A DNA stretch of 8,411 nt from Dehalococcoidales bacterium (GTDB taxonomy: Bacteria; Chloroflexota; Dehalococcoidia; E44-bin15). A model generated the notes under the pieces. That model had not been told where the DNA came from, did not search any database, and saw nothing but the letters and a program-made list of their open reading frames with translations. The position numbers and the translations under genes were made by a program. Shown one piece after another: positions 6,083-8,411 of the stretch (the stretch's first letter is position 1; the number at the start of each line of letters is the position of its first letter). The stretch lies in assembly GCA_030615555.1 (NCBI GenBank), contig JAUWZB010000030.1, positions 1 to 8,411 on the forward strand. Direction: 5' to 3'.

Positions 6083-6111
6083 AGTCTATCATTGCTCAAA
6101 AGTGCTGTCAA
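6083..6111 (-). promoter_or_regulatory. sigma70-type promoter of the nadK operon
   Basis: On the minus strand a perfect TTGACA (6111-6106) is followed after exactly 17 bp by TAGACT (6088-6083), which matches TATAAT at four of six. The -10 is preceded by TGA, so it is also an extended -10 (TGn). The predicted start is near 6076, leaving a leader of about 54 nt to TTG 6022. The -35 box includes the nuoN stop codon (TGA, 6110-6108). The rest of the 85-bp gap shows no hairpin with a T-run, so read-through from nuo is also possible. Confidence 0.65.
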
Positions 6112-7532
6112 GGGAGAAACATGCTAGCAGCAGTCTCCGCAATTCTCAGGAGCACCCAGGGGTAAATACCGAGCACCAAGACCCCGAGGCAGGCGAAGGA
6201 GAGGGCGGCACGGAGCGCCCCTGAGGAGGGCACCCGCTCCCCCGATAACGGAGCGCCCAGATACATCACGCGCACTACCCTGAGATAGTAGTATGCGGAA
6301 ATCACCGTGTTAATCACGGCGATGATCACCAGCCAGACCAGACCATAGTTAATGCCGGCGCTGAAGATGTAGACCTTGGCTATGAACCCCGCAGTGGGCG
6401 GGATGCCGATAAGTGAGATGAGACAAAGTGCCAAGGCCAGGGAAAGGAGCGGGGCGCGCCGCACCATCCCGGAGTAGTCGGCAATCTGGTCGCTACCGAT
6501 CTTGTTGGAGATAGCGATGATAGCGATAAATGCCCCCAGATTGGTGAGGGCATAGCACGCCAGGAAGAAGATTAATGCGCTACTCGCCTCAGTGGTAACC
6601 GCCGCCAGCCCGATCATGAGGTAGCCAGCCTGGGCGATGCTGGAGTATCCCAGCATTCGCTTGATGTTTGTCTGGGCGATGGCGACCACATTGCCCAGGG
6701 TCATGGTGATGGCGGCGAGCACTGCAAAGATCATTCCCCAGTCCAGGCTTGCCGGCCCCAGGGCCTCATAGAAAACCCTTAATATTACGGCAAACCCCGC
6801 CGCCTTGCTGGCCACAGAAAGATAGGCAGTGATGGGCGTGGGTGCCCCCTCATAAACATCGGGAACCCACATCTGGAAGGGGACGGCGGCGATCTTGAAG
6901 CCAAAGCCTGCCACCAGTAAAACGATGCCCATTAGGAGCGCCGGACTGGCCAACAGCCCCTCAGTCGAAATAGCCGCTGCAATCTCCTTAAGATAGGTGG
7001 TGCCGGTGAGCCCGAAAACCATCGCCATACCATAGAGCAACACCGCGCTGGCCACTGCCCCGAGGAGCAGGTATTTCAATCCCGCCTCGCTAGACTTGGG
7101 GTCCTTTAGAAACCCGGTTAGGGCATAGAGGGAGATGCCCGTCAATTCCAGGGCAATGTAGATCGAAATAAGCTCCCTGGTGGATGCCATGAGCATCATC
7201 CCCGTGGCGGCAAGGAGCACCAGGGCATAGTATTCCCCCCGAAAGGCAGCAAACTTATGGGCATAGTCAGTAGAGGAGAGGAGCACCAGGGCAACCGCCA
7301 CCAGGAAAAAGAGATTGAAGAATAACGAAAACTGGTCAATCACCAGTGCGCCGCCAAAGGAGGTCTCATTTGTTCCCCAAAGGGCGAGGGTGAAGGCGGC
7401 GGGCACGATGAGCCCGGCAACGCTCACCACCCCCAGGATCCACTTCCGCTCGATGAACAGGTCGAGAAGGATCACCACCAGAGCCAGTGCCAGGAGGCTT
7501 ATTTCAGGTGCTAGTAGATAAAGGTTCAACAC
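6108..7532 (-). CDS. nuoN: NADH-quinone oxidoreductase subunit N
   Basis: NuoN is an antiporter-like membrane subunit of complex I (NDH-1) that takes part in proton pumping driven by quinone reduction. The product has 474 aa and about 13-14 hydrophobic segments across the whole length, a normal size. Family hallmarks are ALELTGISLYALTGF (127-141) with the buried glutamate E129, the cluster FGFKIAAVPFQMWVPDVYEGAPTP (209-232) with K213, SKAAGF with K243, NIKRMLGYSSIAQAGY (289-304) and the later helix lysine in GFIAKVY (K386). I infer that E129, K213, K243 and K386 correspond to the conserved channel residues. The start is GTG 7532 or the adjacent TTG 7529: AAGGAG (7536-7541) lies 3 nt from the GTG but 6 nt from the TTG. 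The gene follows the Nudix gene by 82 bp rather than nuoM directly. No truncation or frameshift is seen. Confidence 0.97.
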   Translation of the reverse strand: MLNLYLLAPEISLLALALVVILLDLFIERKWILGVVSVAGLIVPAAFTLALWGTNETSFGGALVIDQFSLFFNLFFLVAVALVLLSSTDYAHKFAAFRGEYYALVLLAATGMMLMASTRELISIYIALELTGISLYALTGFLKDPKSSEAGLKYLLLGAVASAVLLYGMAMVFGLTGTTYLKEIAAAISTEGLLASPALLMGIVLLVAGFGFKIAAVPFQMWVPDVYEGAPTPITAYLSVASKAAGFAVILRVFYEALGPASLDWGMIFAVLAAITMTLGNVVAIAQTNIKRMLGYSSIAQAGYLMIGLAAVTTEASSALIFFLACYALTNLGAFIAIIAISNKIGSDQIADYSGMVRRAPLLSLALALCLISLIGIPPTAGFIAKVYIFSAGINYGLVWLVIIAVINTVISAYYYLRVVRVMYLGAPLSGERVPSSGALRAALSFACLGVLVLGIYPWVLLRIAETAASMFLP

Positions 7533-7535
7533 TCG

Positions 7536-7541
7536 CTCCTT
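7536..7541 (-). promoter_or_regulatory. Shine-Dalgarno of nuoN
   Basis: AAGGAG on the minus strand sits 3 nt before GTG 7532 and 6 nt before TTG 7529. Usual spacing favours the TTG, so the protein may begin one residue later than the longest frame. Confidence 0.6.
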
Positions 7542-7563
7542 TTTTCAAACTTTACGTTATGTC

Positions 7564-7592
7564 AGTATAAACCCTTAGCTATACCACATAAA
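7564..7592 (-). promoter_or_regulatory. possible internal promoter before nuoN
   Basis: The AT-rich 82-bp gap between the Nudix gene and nuoN holds TATACT (7569-7564, five of six to TATAAT). At 17 bp spacing there is a weak TTTATG (7592-7587) as -35. It would start transcription about 25 nt before nuoN. The -35 is poor, so this is tentative. Confidence 0.3.
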
Positions 7593-7614
7593 TACAGATC
7601 CCAATTAGTAGAGC

Positions 7615-8043
7615 CTACCGAATAGTACGGAAAGCTATCTTGAGTAGCCTCTGGGTGTCCTCGTGAAGCTCATCCCATATTTTAGGGAGGTCTTCTTTTG
7701 AAACCCAGATGCCTTCACCCACGTCGCTGCCCGGTCGAAACTCACCGCCAACCAGCCTTGCCAAAAAGTCGATGTAGATGACATGGAGAATCGTCTTGCC
7801 CTCCGATTTCACGACCCTCTCAGAGGGGATGAGCGGAGTAGTGAGGCGAATCTCAAGATTTGTTTCCTCCCTCACCTCCCTCTTGATCCCCTCCTCAATC
7901 CCCTCGCCCAAATTTAACCTTCCTCCGGGGCAGATCCACTTCCCCTGCCAGTATCCCTTTCTTTCAGGGACATGCCTCACCAGGAGGATTCGCCCCTCCT
8001 CATCCTCGATCACTGCCCCCACAGCAACAAACATTTCTTCCAT
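7615..8043 (-). CDS. small Nudix hydrolase inserted between nuoM and nuoN
   Basis: This 142-aa single-domain Nudix (MutT-like) hydrolase acts on a nucleoside diphosphate linked to another group; the precise substrate is unknown. The Nudix box is at 41-63: G41-x5-E47-x7-R55-E56-V57-x-E59-E60, with N62 where glycine is usual (EETNL), a tolerated variant. The approach to the box, YWQGKWICPGG (31-41), is typical of MutT/NUDT-type proteins and suggests a nucleobase stacking on W32 or W36. The ATG at 8043 lies 9 bp after the nuoM stop with a modest AGGG site, so it is cotranscribed with nuoM. It ends 82 bp before nuoN. It belongs to a different subgroup from the ADP-ribose-type enzyme at 4207-4746: it lacks the N-terminal beta domain and the downstream SPG. 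Its place in the nuo run could be chance hitchhiking or a link to nucleotide housekeeping; the sequence does not decide. Confidence 0.9.
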   Translation of the reverse strand: MEEMFVAVGAVIEDEEGRILLVRHVPERKGYWQGKWICPGGRLNLGEGIEEGIKREVREETNLEIRLTTPLIPSERVVKSEGKTILHVIYIDFLARLVGGEFRPGSDVGEGIWVSKEDLPKIWDELHEDTQRLLKIAFRTIR

Positions 8044-8052
8044 GAAAGCCCT

Positions 8053-8411
8053 TTATAATCCCCCAATTAGGGGCGAGACCCCTATCTTTATAATATCGGT
8101 AAGTATTGCAGGGTAAATCCCGATAAGCATGATCACCGCTGCCAGAGCGAAGATATAGACCATCTCCAGCCTGTTGGCATCGAGCACCCCTTCATACTGC
8201 GCCTTAGGTGGACCGTAAAAAACGCGCTGCAGCATCCAGAGGATGTAGCCTGCAGCGAGCACAACCCCCAAAATGCCCAGGATGGTATAGATTTGAATGC
8301 CAGGAACCATCGTGCTTTTGAAGCTGCCTAGGAAGACCAGGAACTCGGCAGCAAAGCCGCTGGTGCTCGGGAGCCCCAGGGCGGCAAGCCCGGCAACGCT
8401 GAAAACCACCA
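8053..8411 (-). CDS. nuoM: NADH-quinone oxidoreductase subunit M, C-terminal part (cut by the window)
   Basis: Only the last 119 or so codons are inside the window; the frame stays open to the right edge, so the N-terminal three quarters lie beyond 8411. NuoM is an antiporter-like membrane subunit of complex I. The visible part begins in the conserved segment MVFSVAGLAALGLPSTSGFAAEFLVF, where LGLPxTSGFxxEFL is the NuoM/NuoL/MrpD hallmark (described from its key residues). Two further hydrophobic segments follow, TILGILGVVLAAGYILWML and a second near MVYIFALAAVIMLIGIYP, with the amphipathic RVFYGP motif between them. The RVFYGP ending and the place just before nuoN favour NuoM over NuoL. The methionine at 8409 is internal, not the start. 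It is followed by the Nudix gene after 9 bp. Confidence 0.93.
   Translation of the reverse strand, partial: VVFSVAGLAALGLPSTSGFAAEFLVFLGSFKSTMVPGIQIYTILGILGVVLAAGYILWMLQRVFYGPPKAQYEGVLDANRLEMVYIFALAAVIMLIGIYPAILTDIIKIGVSPLIGGL

Noticed and set aside
1..8411. CRISPR arrays, tRNA or rRNA genes, insertion sequences, prophage genes
   Set aside because: No spaced direct repeats, cloverleaf-like sequence, transposase motifs or terminal inverted repeats were seen on either strand.

Overview
The window reads as part of an anaerobic or microaerophilic bacterial chromosome of moderate-to-high GC. It has very tight gene packing and frequent GTG/TTG starts. My best guess is Chloroflexota, possibly Dehalococcoidia. 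This rests on the mix of an Nuo-type complex I, a TTG-started NAD kinase and the style of the glycosyltransferase/methyltransferase cluster. It is an impression from protein style, not a search result.

Layout, in the direction of minus-strand transcription (right to left). (1) The C-terminal end of nuoM runs off the right edge. It is followed 9 bp later by a small Nudix hydrolase and then by a complete nuoN, so a Nudix gene sits between two complex I antiporter-like subunits. (2) A strong sigma70-type promoter, whose -35 box contains the nuoN stop codon, drives a compact run: NAD kinase (TTG start), a GNAT acetyltransferase of the short ArgA-like type, and a Nudix hydrolase of the ADP-ribose pyrophosphatase type. 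Each of these genes overlaps the next by 1-4 nt. (3) A 29-codon micro-ORF with ATGA overlaps at both ends bridges the Nudix gene to an envelope-type cluster: GT4 glycosyltransferase, class I methyltransferase, second GT4 glycosyltransferase. The two GT4s are clear paralogues flanking the methyltransferase. (4) On the plus strand at the left end, a second class I methyltransferase converges with this operon. Its stop codon and that of the last GT4 are read from one shared TTAA palindrome.

The middle genes have a nicotinamide-nucleotide theme: NADH oxidation (nuo), NAD phosphorylation (nadK) and ADP-ribose hydrolysis (Nudix). The GT4-methyltransferase-GT4 unit probably builds or decorates a glycolipid or surface glycan. 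It is joined to the housekeeping genes without any transcriptional gap, so it may be expressed from the nadK promoter. I see no tRNA, rRNA, CRISPR array, insertion sequence or convincing terminator. The most unusual objects are the doubly coupled micro-ORF with its partial repeat of the Nudix 3' end, and the Nudix gene inside the nuo run. The rest is well-formed but fairly ordinary chromosome.
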